A DNA stretch of 64,000 nucleotides from Synanceia verrucosa. Lineage: Eukaryota; Chordata; Actinopteri; Perciformes; Synanceiidae. The first letter of the stretch is position 1. Each line of letters starts with the position of its first letter. A program made the position numbers and the translations under genes. The DNA is taken from contig CM056562.1 in NCBI GenBank assembly GCA_029721515.1, forward strand, positions 13,363,335 to 13,427,334, in the 5' to 3' direction. Of this stretch, positions 14,001-27,500 are shown piece after piece. Below the pieces are notes generated by a model. It was given only the letters and a program-made list of their open reading frames with translations, was not told where the DNA came from and ran no database searches.

Positions 14001-17000
14001 ACCTTTCGGTGCTTCAGGAGGTGATGGACAGTCTGAGCAGTGCTCTGGGAGGAGACTCTCGGGAGGAGCGGTGGCACACACTGGAGAGCATCAAGGAGGA
14101 GAGCTCAGAGGGAGAAGATGATGAGTCAGCTGAAGATAACGAGTCAGCTGAAGATGACTCGACTCTCTGTTGCTCTGCTGCAGCCAGTCATCAGCCGTCT
14201 CCTCTGGCGTCCATCAACTCAGCTTGCAAAGTGGAGGAGGTCAAAAATAAGGTCCATTTTATGTTGTTTCAGTACTAAGCTAACCCCATCCCTTAATATT
14301 GGACATAAGTAACATCTTTTCTTTTATGTTTTGCATATTTTTTCCCTCCTCAGCTGTTCTCTGTCCAAGATTATTTGGAGAGCGTTGGGAGACTTCAGGA
14401 TCACGCCGATGTTTTAGAAGATGTCAGAAAAGACCTTTTAACCCAGGCTCCTGTGGGCAACAACATGGAAGAAATACAGATTCAAATAGAGAATTTTCAG
14501 GTTAGAAATCAACAGTAAAGCATGTTTTGTGTCACTTATGGATATAGACATATGCATTCATTTCTGACCAAATGTGATTTTCTTTTTTTGTTTTCATCCA
14601 GTCTCTGGAGTCCCAGTTTTCTCCACTGGCTGGTGTTATGAAGACAGACATGGAGAAAGCCAAACAGCTCTTAAATTCTGCTGATGAGGACATTCCCATA
14701 CAAATTCATGAAGATTTGGCCTCTACATATCTGGATTTAGAGCCAAATTTTACTGCTGTTTCTCAAATGTGTGCAGAAAGGAGTCACTCCCTTACTCAAG
14801 CAATGGAAGCAGGAAAGGTCGGCGATCGTTGCAAGTAACCAAAGTGATGTGACAGTAACATCTGCTGTTAACTACTTTAAATGTTGTTTTAGGAACGTTT
14901 GGAATCAACATACCAGGAACATCTCAGTGATCTCAATGAACTAGCAGGGATCATCCAGAACAACTCGGACATGTGTGACATGGATATAAACCTATGTGAT
15001 ACGGATGCACTGACACACCTGATTCAGCAGAACAAGGTATATTTAAATAAACGGGATCTAACAAGTCAGGAAGGTGCAGTAAATACAGAAACTTACTCTG
15101 CATCTTTTCTTCCAGCACACAGAGAACAATCTGCTACAAGAAGCCAGGCTCAAGTTAGAGGATGTCACATTCAATATCCAGTGTTTCATTTCGGAGCACG
15201 CTCAGTTTCTGAGTCCGACTCAGAGCAGCCGCCTCCTCAAGTTCCTCAGCACTGCACAACGAGCGTTCAGGGACCAGACAGAGAGGCTCGTTACCCAGAG
15301 GGAAGCCTTGGATGTCCTACTGGACACCAGGGAGAGGGAGAGCCAGGAGAAGGTCGGCCTGGATGAGGATAAACTCCTGAAAAAAACAGATGTTTCTTTA
15401 AACAGAGCAGCTATACATGTTTGGTTTGCTGAATGAAAACTCAACTCAAACAAATTGAATGAGCACATGCAGAATTGTGAGAACCAGTAACCTCAAAAAG
15501 CATGTTATTCAGACCAGTAATTTCATTATTTGAGAATTTTTACATATGTGGTTTAGAATAGAATTACTTTATTGATAACAACCCGGGAAATTACTTAAAA
15601 CTTATTGAATTTCTATGTTGATTTTCGTGGATCCAAATTTGACTTTTTACAAATAATGAGTATTTATTAATTCAATGTGATTGTTAAATGTTTTCTGAAG
15701 GGAATTATTGACTTTCTGTGAACGTTTTAAGTGTTTAGAAGAAATAACAGCATTGCATGCTCACGTGCTTGACTGAGGCTGCAGACTAATATTTTGTGCT
15801 GGTTATATCCTACAGGCCTTCAAGAAGCCAGTGACCAATTAACAGTGGACCAAAAGCTGTTGAAACACAACAAACCCATTAACCCATTGGACATAATGTG
15901 CTTATTATTATAATCATAAGACCAAAGTGGCAAATGGCAAAAAAGCATGTTTACAGCATACTGGAGTATTTGGTTATGGTGAAGGGAAATGTATGCTAAA
16001 GGAGTTTTTGCATGTTATCTCTAAGTGCTTGAATGTTTTTTCCTTCCTTGCTCTGCTATATCTCGTAATTATAACCCTTTATTCAACTGGATTTAGTTCA
16101 TGTGAGTGTGGATATGAATTTAAGGATTTGCCAAGTATTTACTCATTTTTTATTCTTGTTTGGTAGTCTTTGTTGGAGAAGCAAAAGGAGTTTACCGAGA
16201 AGTTGGAAGAAGTGTGTGATAATCTTACCCTGACTGAAAACCAGCTGATTGGTCATCAGCAACAGGCTGGTAACGCTGAGTGTGTCACAGACCTGCAGCA
16301 GTACCAGCAGGAGCACCAGGTCTGAAATACTTTTTATTTTGCTTTAAATAATCACTATGTGTCTATGTGTGTGTGTATATGTGACCCTCTGATTCGTCTT
16401 CCTGATCTCAAGGCTCTGCAAAAAGATGTACTAACAAACGCCAGCGCCTTGAACGAGGTCATCACAAGCACCAAAAAGTTTCTGGAGGAAAACCGGAGCA
16501 AGCTGATGCCAGATCAGATCGCAATCATTGAGAGCAAGTTGGAAGAGGCTAAAAGCAAAGCCAAGCTCATCAACCAGCGGGCTGAGGAGTCCAGGAAAGA
16601 TTTGGAGAAAGTTGTTACGACGGCCATAAAACAGGAAAGCGAAAAGGTCAGAGTGTTGTCTGTAATGCATCATCATATCAGCATATTACTAAATTTCATA
16701 GCAACATATTGAATTCACTAATTCTGAATACTGATCATATTTTCTTGACATGTAATCCATCTGTCTTTTCAGGCAGCAGCTGCTGAGCGGCTTGAAGAAA
16801 GTAAGAACAAAATTGAAGGTCTCCTGGACTGGATATCCAACATAGGGAATGCAAACGAGACCGCTGTGGATCAAACTGACCATATGAATCAGGAGAATGG
16901 AAACCTGCCAGAAGAAGCCTCAGCCACAGGACTGATAGGAGAGGACGACGATGCCAATGGAAACGCTTTACAGACCACTGAAAAGGATTTTGGCAGGGAG

Positions 17001-18503
17001 AAGAAAGATGCTTCCCTGGGGCTTGATAAGCAGTATGACAGGGTCAAGGTATAGTTGTTGCAAAATTATAGTTATACATTATTATATTATATAGTTATTG
17101 TAAATATATAGAGCAAGCGTTCTCTGTTTCTTCCACAATAGGTCATACTTACATGTTTGAGGCAGTTCAGTGTCATGCTTGATTATGAAGCTGAAAGACA
17201 CCAATAACAAAAAATACAGATATTTTCAAAGTAAAAAATTATATAAACTTATATATTGGTATAATCATTTATGTTAAACAGTGAATGCCAACAATTATAA
17301 AAGCTCATTTCAAGTCAGTCAAGACAAAAAGTGAGAAATATTAAAGGAAAAAAGTTATAAATTATGTTACAATGTTAAAGAAATGTAAATAAAGCATGTA
17401 TTGTCTTGTATTGTTCCTGCAGGCTCGTCATCAAGAGATTCTGTCCCAGCAGCAGGACCTGATCATGGCCACCCAGTCAGCTCAGGCTCTGCTGGACAAG
17501 CAGGCCAACATGCTGTCTCCTGAGGAGAAGGAGAAACTGCAGAAGAACATCCAGGAGCTGAAGGGGCGCTACGAAGCCTCGCTGACGCAGGCCGAGCAGC
17601 AGATGAAGCAGGTTCAGTGTGTCCAGGAGGAGCTGAAGAAGTTCCAGGGTGACTGTGAGGAGTTTGTCGGCTGGCTGGACCAGGCGGAGGGACAGATGGA
17701 GGAGCTGGGTGCTCCTGCAAGCTCCCTCAATACCCTCAGTGATAAACTCCAGCGACAGAGGAGCTTCTCAGAAGATGTGATTTCTCACAAGGGGGACCTT
17801 CGCTTCATCACCATGTCAGGACAGAAAGTGCTGGATGTGGCCAATGCTTGTGGATTAGCTGACTCTGCGCTTAAGGACGCTTTGCTGGACGTGGATACTT
17901 CAGGAACCTGCTCTGCTGTCAAGGACAAGCTGGACTCAGCAGCCAGCCGATACAAAGCTCTACATTCACAGGTATTTAGTTCGCAGTTTATCAGCTGGAG
18001 CTTGAGAGGTTGCAATGACTTAACGTTGCCACTGGATGGTAGTGTTCACTGTAAACAAAAGTGTTAGCTGTGAAACTATTGGTGTAGTGTAGTGTCAGTG
18101 CCTGTGTACTTTATTTGTTTTCTGAACATCTTCCAGCACACACAGTATACTTACTTTTCCTTTGTTTCAGTGCAATCAGCTCGGCAACAACCTCAGAGAT
18201 GTGGTAGACAAGTACAAGAAATACGACGACTCGAGCGCTGGTCTTTTGAAGTGGCTCGACAGCTCAGAGGAGGAGGCAAGAGAGCAGCAGTCAGAGGCCA
18301 TATCTGCTGACCCACAAACACTGCAGAAGCAGCTGGAGGAGACCAAGGCAAGAAAAACTGCAAGTCAGGGCTGTAGTGCTTACAGTAGGCCTCCTCATTT
18401 TGATGTTGACTCCAAAGTGCATGTCATATTCTCTCAGATTGTGGTCTTGTTTATCTTGTTCACAGGCCCCTCATTCCTGAGGCCAACACATGAGTAATAT
18501 GAA

Positions 18504-18558
<55 letters not shown>

Positions 18559-21500
18559 CCCATATAATTATTTTAATCTTTACAGTCAAAGTTCAAACAG
18601 GCAGATGTTTGACCTGTCCTTGTCTTAAGATACAACTGTCTTTATCCTGAAGGAAAATTGCTGTGCAGGAGTGACGTTACAAAAGGTTCACCAACTCTGT
18701 GTGAACTTTAATGGATGTTAATCCAAGTAAAGAACAAAAGAATATCTTTATTAAGAAGAAACGTGCAAAGGTTGGGAGCACTGGCTGGGTTATAAGGTCA
18801 TGATGGCACAATAGACCTACCTTACCATATACAGTGTTTCCACTGACTTAAGCACCAAGTTATTTTTAGCTCTGTGTTCAAATTCAAACTCACATGCGAA
18901 TAGTTAAACTGTGGTTATTTGCGGCCTATGTACTCCTGCGGGAGGATAAGCAATGATGCTGTCTCTGTCAGAGCTTTTGGCAGCAGTTATCCTGAACATT
19001 TCTGCGTAGGGAGGTAGTGACTTACAGCATAGATATGCCCAGATAAGAGGCGCCAGTGGGCCAACAGAGGAATACTGTGCTTAGCTTAGGTTACAAATTA
19101 GTGCAGAGAATCTTAAGCCTTTATGTAGGTATACATACTGTAAAATCACCATGTATTTCCATAGACATTATCCAGATGTTCTTGGACATTATCACTTTTC
19201 GCTTCAGTCCACCACACAGGTGAAATGCATGCAGTCTTAATGTAAACAGAGGACATTAATTTCCATGGATACAGTTTTATTTTCTCTCTCCTTACTTATT
19301 GATCCACAGGCCCTACAGGGTCAGATGACAGGACATCAGACTGCTGTCGACACACTGCGCAAAGCGGCTGAGTCTTTGATAACATCTGAAGGAGATCTGC
19401 TGAGCAACTGCGACAACATCCAGGAGACAGTAGGTGAGGGACAGAAATCAAAGTAGGACGCAGGTTTGATAGATTTTATGAAATTGAAGGATGTGGATGA
19501 CTGAGAACCTACAAATTGAAGGATGACTGGCATTGAAATAATGCTGAAATGCTTAGAAATGCAAAATATAAAATTTAGGATTTTAAATGAAAGCTTGAAC
19601 GTTAAAAATATCATAGTTTTGCTTTTTTTTACTTCTAAAAATGTTATTAAGCAAGCAGTTTGTCCACTTTTGCAGCAACTCATTTGTATTCCTGCTCTTA
19701 TTTATTGTTTTTTTGGCTTTTACTTTCAGTTTCTGCGTTGGTTTGAAGTGTTGATCTCAAAATGTCTCCCAAACAACGAGAAAGCTTTCTGTTTCTAACC
19801 TGATTGTTAACCTGTGCTGCAGATGACATAGCTGAGCGCTACGACAACCTGTCCAAGTCTGTGAGTGATCGAAATGAGAAGCTGCAGATCACCTTGACTC
19901 GCTCCATGAGTGTCCAGGATGGTTTAGATGAGATGATGGGATGGATGGAGGGAGTGGAGGCCAGTGTGAAAGAAAAAGGTCAAATCCCCCTGGACTCTGC
20001 ATCGATTGGAGACATCCTCAGCAGAGAAGCAGTATGTATTCTTGTCATCATTCAAGTCCAACACTTCCAATAATTAAATCTATTCTTACACATTTGTTTT
20101 TACCAGATTTAGCCATTAAACTGTTTTCCATCCTGTAATTTTAAAGGCATTAGACCAAGACATAGCAAGTCGCCAGAGCAGCATCTCAGCCATGAAAGCC
20201 AAGGTGAAGAAGTTTGTGGAGACGGCAGATCCCTCTGCTGCTGTCCTCCTGCAGTCTAAGATGGACACTCTCTCCGAGCGCTTCTCTGACGCCTGTGACA
20301 AACATAAGCAAAAAGTGTCCCAGCTGGAGCAGCTGAAGGAAAAGGTGGAACAGTTTGAGAAGGTCTCAGATAAAGTTCAACAGTTTGTCGTGAAGCGTTC
20401 ACAAGATCTGCATGAGACGGACGGGCCAGGGAAAACTTTCAGTGAGCTGTCACAGCTAATGCAGGTAAAAGGGTTTATATGGCCGTAGGTGGACGCATTT
20501 GATGACTAAGTGTCGAATCATTTTTATCAAAAAATGTTTTTATACAAAGACTGACTGACAGCTACATTTTCATTGTAGAACACCAAAGCAGAGATGGCTG
20601 AACATGCTGATGATATGGAGAGGCTGCAGACTCTGTCCAAGGAGCTGTCTGGAATAAGCCCCAGTGGAAACAAATCCCAGATCCAGAGCAAGATGGACAA
20701 TCTCTTAAATATTTTCAGCACCTTCAAAGACACTGTCAAAGAAAAGTAAGCTGGGACAAGGGAGGCTAACAAATCCAGTTCTTGTATTTCCACTTTTAAC
20801 AAATCCTTCTCCTTACAGTAATGGTTGTTTAACATACAGATGGATACATGATATGACTGATTCTTGTCTACTACAGGGAACAGGAGGTATCATCCTGTCA
20901 GGACCAGCTGGGAGAGTTCAGATCTGCTGCTAGCGCCCTCACCAAGTGGCTGGAAAAGACCAATGAGAAAGTACCTGCGCTTCAGCCAAGTAGCAGTGTG
21001 AAAAGCCTGGAGAAGGACCTGCAGATAGTCACTGTGAGTCATGCATTTTGTCGAACTTCACTTTAAGTGCTGGAACAGAAGCCATTGACGTTACACTTTG
21101 CATCCAGAGGAGTCTATGTGTTTTGGAATAGATAGATGTAAGCGTGTTTTAATAACTTATAGTCATATCCTCCCTACACACTCCTCCATCCCAACCTGCT
21201 TTTTCTGCCAAATACTGACAGATGACAGATGGATGGTATGTGTTTATACAGAACAGATCTGGGAGTGAAACACTGTGTTGTCCATCAGAGAGACTATTTA
21301 CTTCACAAGACTTTACAGAAAAGATCTTGAAAAGCTAACAGCTCACAGAGAAGCAAAAACATCATTTTTTCTTGTTTATCCCTTTTCTCACATGCATGGC
21401 ATTCATAACACATAAAAGTTGGAAAAGTCTTTTATGTGTGATAAATGCCATGCTCCTACAGTAAATACCGTTTATCTGTCTCACTGTCTCATAATCAGGG

Positions 21501-24500
21501 ATTATTAGATGAGTGGACATCCAAAGACCCTGCTGTCCAAGACCTGAACAGTAAAGGATCAGCGCTATGCAGCCTCATGACTTTCCTCACATCCCCTGCC
21601 AAGACGAAGACCCAGAACAAATCAGGTAAACATCAGCACACTTAACGTGTCACACTTAATGTCTGACTCACTTAGAAGAATGGCATGCATGGTGTTTGGG
21701 CACACTTCCACTGTACTTTATACTCACTAACCATTAGAGATCACGGAAAGCTCTAGACGTTCTACCTGTCTTTCATACAAGCTTTGTCTTATGTCTTCGT
21801 ATCAGCTCTTACTAACGGTGGTGGTCCAGCGAGCCATTCCTACCTAACCAATAAAGGTAATCAAGCGTGGATGCTGCTGTTTAAATGCATTATTTGTGCT
21901 GTGGTATGGTGTGTCGCTGGTATGGCTTTGGTGGCTCTATGCGAAACAAACAGCAACTTTTGAAGATCACATTATGTTCAGATTATGATTAATGAGGAAT
22001 AAAGACACTCAGACAGAGAGACTTTTTTAATGTCCCAACTGAGCAATTAAGCCTCAGTCAAACTCCATAGGGAGCCAGTTATTTCATCACATTCCTTTAG
22101 GCTTTTTTATAAATTAATTGACATTTAAAGGCCCAAACATTCATTTTCACACTCAGGGAGGATGTATGGCAGGATTAGATAGAGGATATATTTATTGGGC
22201 CTCATGCAAGACCATGTTTGTATTCCTCTCTTACTTTTTTCCGTCAGACTGGTTCCAAGTCAGATTCACACAACTGCTCTTATCTGCAAAGTTGTGGTAA
22301 AGTGCGTGGCTCAACATGATAGATGATCATTTGCATATTTAGTGCTCCCAATTAGCTATATAAGACTGATATTAGTAAATGATAACTTCTCCTAAATCAT
22401 TAGTACGTGTCACTTGAGAGCAATCTCTAACAGTACGAGTGTTTTTTGCATGACAGTGTTTTTTTTATTGAATTCATATTTACAGTGTTATGAGCCTATG
22501 ATTGCTTGAATTTACAGGGACCGGGTGTCACTTTACTGACTCATGTTGTGAATATACTGTACCTTAAAGCTACTACATTGACAGTGCCTCATTGTTATCA
22601 TAACCTGATGACGACACTTAAACTCCTGATGTGGAAACTTGAAAACTTGGAATTCTTTCTGATATCCTCAGAGCTGATGGTAATTCAGCAGAACATGTCA
22701 TTCATCAACGAGGGATACGCGAGTCTCGGGGCGATGCTGAAGAGTCGAGCGGCAGAGCTGAGTGGTTCAGTGCAGGAAGTGAAAGAGACCCAAAAGGAGG
22801 TGGACAACATGATGACATGGCTTGAGGACATGAAAAAGACTACAGCGTCCTGGAACAAAACAGCTACAGAGAAAGATTCTGTGAAGACGCAGATTGACCA
22901 GCAGAAGGTACAGAAGTCTTGTTGTCGATAAGCGCTGCTTAATTAAGTGCATTATGCATGCAGTCTTCACTGACTTTTGATCTGCTTTGAATGAGATACT
23001 CATATGACACAGATGAAAATAGTGGTTAATTCAGCGATTATGTTTTTTTTTTTTAAATTCTCTCAGGCGTTTGAGGATGACATGAAGCAAAAGCAGGAGC
23101 AGCTGCAGAAGCTCAGAGACACACTCCTCAACTTCATTAGGACTCATCCAAACTCCCCTGAGGCTGCAAAATGGAAACAACTGCTGGCAGAAATAGGTAT
23201 GCACCAAGGTGTTGTCTCCAGATGACCCTGGGTAATTTATGTCACTGAAACTGTCAGAGGTATGTTGTGTCCCGCTGATGAAAAATGGATCTTATTATAG
23301 CACTGTGGCCTTTGAGTTTTATGAAATGGCATATGTGAGATGTTAGACCATTACTAGTGTTCATCTAGGCCTGCCACATGCATGCAGAATGGGCATACAG
23401 AATGGTACCTGCTGTCTCACCAGTTAATTTGCACGTTTATCATGCCAAAAGTCCTGCACCGTGGGAGGTTTGCTATGGTAACAGTAGGACAGTGGATAGA
23501 AAGGTGCTGTTATGCTGACTAATGCAGACTGGTGTGACTGTTCTGCCCTCCTGCTCAGATGCTGCTTGGGCAGATATCAGTGGTTCTGTAGAGGAGAGGA
23601 AGCAGCACCTGGAGCAGTCAAACAAGAACCTGGATATCTTCCAAACAACGGAGGTGCAGCTTGGTCAGTGGCTTTCAGAGAAAGAGCTGATGATGAGTGT
23701 CCTCGGACCTCTCTCCATAGACCCGAACATGCTTAAGATGCAGAAGCAACAAGTTCAGGTGAGTTGGGATAGTTTGAGGCTTGTGCATCTCTTTAGGACC
23801 AAAATGTCTTGTAGTTTTCTGAAGGTATACTCACCTTTTGACCTCCAGATTCTCCAGAATGAATTAAAAAGCCGCAAACCTCAATATGAGCAACTCCAGG
23901 AAGCTGCCTCTGCCATCCTGAGCTCCTCCAGCAACCAGGACCCCTCGAGCGGTAAGCTGGTGAGGGAACAACTCGCTGCCGTCACCCAGAAGTGGCAAGG
24001 CCTCACAGGACAGCTGGACCAGCGAGACAGCCTCATTGACCAGGCTGTGGTGAAGACAGGGCAATTTCAGGAGTTACTGAGGAGTGTCAGTCAGACTGTC
24101 ACTCAGCTGGAGAGTCAGCTCACCAACCATCAAGGCCACAGCACCCAGCCCAATGCTGTGAAGAAGCAGTTGGAGGACGTTCAAAACATCTCTGCCCAGC
24201 TGAGAGACGAGAGGAAGAAGCTGAAGGAGGCTGAGGCCATCAATACAGAGCTCACAGCGATGGTGACTGAGGACTATCTCAAAGCAGACTTGGCCAGGCA
24301 GCTGGAGAGTGTCAGCAAGCCTTTCAAACAACTGGAGCAGAAAGCAGGTTGGCCTTTAACTTGACCTAATGGTGTTGTGTCATAATGTGGAAAGAGAATC
24401 ATTATGTTTGTGTTGAGTCACACTAAAATATATTTATTCCATAACAACTAATCACTATTGTTGAGTATTCAAACTGTGGCCAATGCTCTTTCTTTTGGTC

Positions 24501-27500
24501 AACTTTTTTCACAATGAATTTGGCCTCTAGTGTCTACCTACTAAAGTTTATCAGAAATGTAAAATGAAAAGTCGTCTGCAAAAATATTCCCAGTATTCAC
24601 CTTTCGTTCCCACTTTTTTCAGTTGTTGCAGCGTTTAACTCACTAATCGTCACATTTCTCTGTTGTAGCAAAACGGATCGAGCAGCTCAACTCGACCTTT
24701 GCCAGCTCTGAGCAGTTCCATCAGACCTCCAAAGACTTCCAGTCATTGCTGGGTGAGAAGCTTCAGGATCAGTCTAAGCCCCTGCCCATCTCTACCAAAG
24801 TGGACATCCTTCAGCAAACGCTAGAGGAGCACAGTAAACTCCAGAAGGCTCTCAGCGAGCATGAAGAAGCTTACAACACAATCAGTGAGGAAGGGGAGAT
24901 GCTCCTGCAGAAAACTGATGGCGCAGAAAAGTTGGCACTACAAGGACAGCTTACTTCTCTCGCTTCCAACTGGGAGGAGTTGAAAAAGAGCTCTGTGGAA
25001 CAAACTGACAAACTGCAGACGGCTCTGCAGAAATCTCTCAAGTATCAGGAGCATGCGGAGAAGCTCAGCTCCTGGATTCAAGAGTGTGAAGCTAGCGAGG
25101 GCCGAGTCAAACTCACTCTTGAGCCGAATGCTGTGGAGAGCTCAATTTCACAGGTGAAAGCTCTCCAAAAGGAGGTCGACAAGCACAGAGGGATGGTGGA
25201 GCAGCTCAACGCTGCTGCAGATAGCCTCCTTGAGGTGGCCAACGTGGACACTGAGGCTGTCAAAGAGGAGAGGGCTAGCATTGGCAAAAGAGTGGACGAT
25301 GTAGCAGAAGGTCTGCAGAGCAAAAGGGAATCCCTGGAGAAGATCTCACACACAGTTAAGGAATTTAATGATGCCTATAAAGAGGCAAAGGGTCAGCTTG
25401 AGGGGGCTAAGAAGCAGGTGGATACCTATGAGTCACAGGGAGTGCAGGCACACAGCAACAAGAACCTGACCAACATGAAAGCCCAACATAAGAGTTTAGA
25501 GGGAGTGCAGAATCAAGTGGAGCACCTGAAGACGTTGGCCAAGGAACTTGTGGTTGATGTCCCAGATGCTGATGGAGTGACAGACCTCTTACTGCAGGCT
25601 GACAGCTTAGAAAAAGACTACAGCACCCTTAACAAGAAGCTAGCAGAGACGTGCCAAGTGTTGGAGGGTAAGCTGCAGGGCATCGGGCAATTCCAAAATC
25701 ACATCCGTGAGATGTTCACCCGCTTCACAGACCTGGATGACGAACTGGACACCATGGCTCCTGTGGATCTCGACTTGGCTTCTCTTAAAGAACAGCAGGA
25801 CAGCATTCAGGGCTTTGTGGCGAAGCTGCAAGAGCTGACGGCCAACACGGTCAACGCCGGAGACAGCTGTAAGAAGATGCTAGAGACCGAAACCTCTCCT
25901 GACCTGCTGGGCCTGAAGCGAGATCTGGACGCTCTGAATAAGCAGTGCGGTAAACTGCTGGACCGGGCTAAAGGCAGAGAGGTGCAGGTGCAGAGCACTC
26001 TAACCAACCTGGAGGAGTTGTATGGTAAACTCCGCCAAGCGGATGATAAACTTTGCAGAGCTGTGGGCAAGGAGGCATCGCAGGAGGCGGTCGGCATGGA
26101 GACAGATGTCATCAACCAACAGTTGGAGGCTTTTAAGGTAGGGTATTCCCAATTTATCCATTATTTTGTTTTTTAGACCAAAACATGGAATTTGATCCGA
26201 GTCATTTCAAAGTTATGGTGTAGATGTGAAGCAGTTTGTTTTGTCTATTCTGCATAAACTATATTTCCAATGTACAAACGTTTTGAGAAATTTGCCTATA
26301 TAACATTAAAACATGTTTCGTTTTGCCCAACCAACTGTCCAATAACAAAATAATTCAATTTACTATGATGTTAAGACAAGGAAAAGCAGCACATTTTTAC
26401 ATTTAAGATGCTTAAACAATAGTGCAGTTTTTTTAGTTTTTATTTATTTATTTATTTATTCATAATCACACAGATTCACAGCTGAGTTTTTCATAGTCTA
26501 ATCAGGCTGAATATGTTGCCTGTGTGCTTGTATAAATCTGAAACTATTTTTGACAAAAGCAAAAGCATGCATACATTTGATTGAGTTGTCGAGGATCATG
26601 TTTTAAATATAAAAGACTAATCATTGTTATTTTTTTAAAATATAAATATTGTTACCGGTGTGTCAAATGACCCCTTTGGTATTCCAACAGGCAGTTACCG
26701 ACAAATGCTATTTTTTTTTTAGCAGTATTATTCTCTCCAGGGCTTCACGTGCATTTGGCCATTTCAATATTTTAGATGCTGTCTATTCACAAAGCTTTGT
26801 ATCAGGGCAGATAAGCAGCAGGCTCTTCACTGAGCACACGCTACATGGGCGGCGGTCCTCTGGGGACTGCTGGTTCATTCAGGGCATCTGGTGTTAACAA
26901 AAGAGCTGTGGGCCATGTGTAGTAGAGGGATGGACCGTCACAGCCAGGTGGTCGCCAGCAGGGCGTCCCTTGATTCAGTGCTTCCAATAATGAAGCTGGG
27001 CTTTCATCCTGATCTCCTAACATTTATATTGTTTTTCTTTTACTGCCTGACGTTATCTATCAGCTGAGAGTAGCCTGGTGGTGATTTCACCATCAGGTGT
27101 ACACCAGTTAGTAAAGGGATGGTTAGTCACCAATATTATAATCCAAATGTGACAGAGTCCTAGTGGATTATGTGTATTCAGCTGTGTTTTAATTTAGACA
27201 ATCATGTATGCTGGACTACGATCATACCTAATAACTTCTTAACTGCCCTGTTTTCAATTCTTCTAATTCCCCTTGTTGTCTATATAGAGGCATATATGGA
27301 GGCATTTGTTGGTATCAGTGAGGGATAAAAGGACGGGTAGCCATTAGCAAGATTCACAGACATACAAAATATTTTAAAAGCCTGTAAATTCCTGTGGAGG
27401 TTTTCAAAAGAGGATTAACCTATATTTAGAGGTGACATTATGAAACACTTCTTCATTTATAGCATTATAGTATTACAATAAAACAATGTAAACAGCTGAG

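Noticed and set aside
17463..17720. Minus-strand open frame opposite the 549-nt exon
   Set aside because: Shadow of the real plus-strand coding exon; Pro/Ala/Ser-rich with no homology.
22506..22671. Possible upstream extension of exon 22672
   Set aside because: No homology, and the TCCTCAG acceptor at 22671 gives the phase needed from exon 21856.
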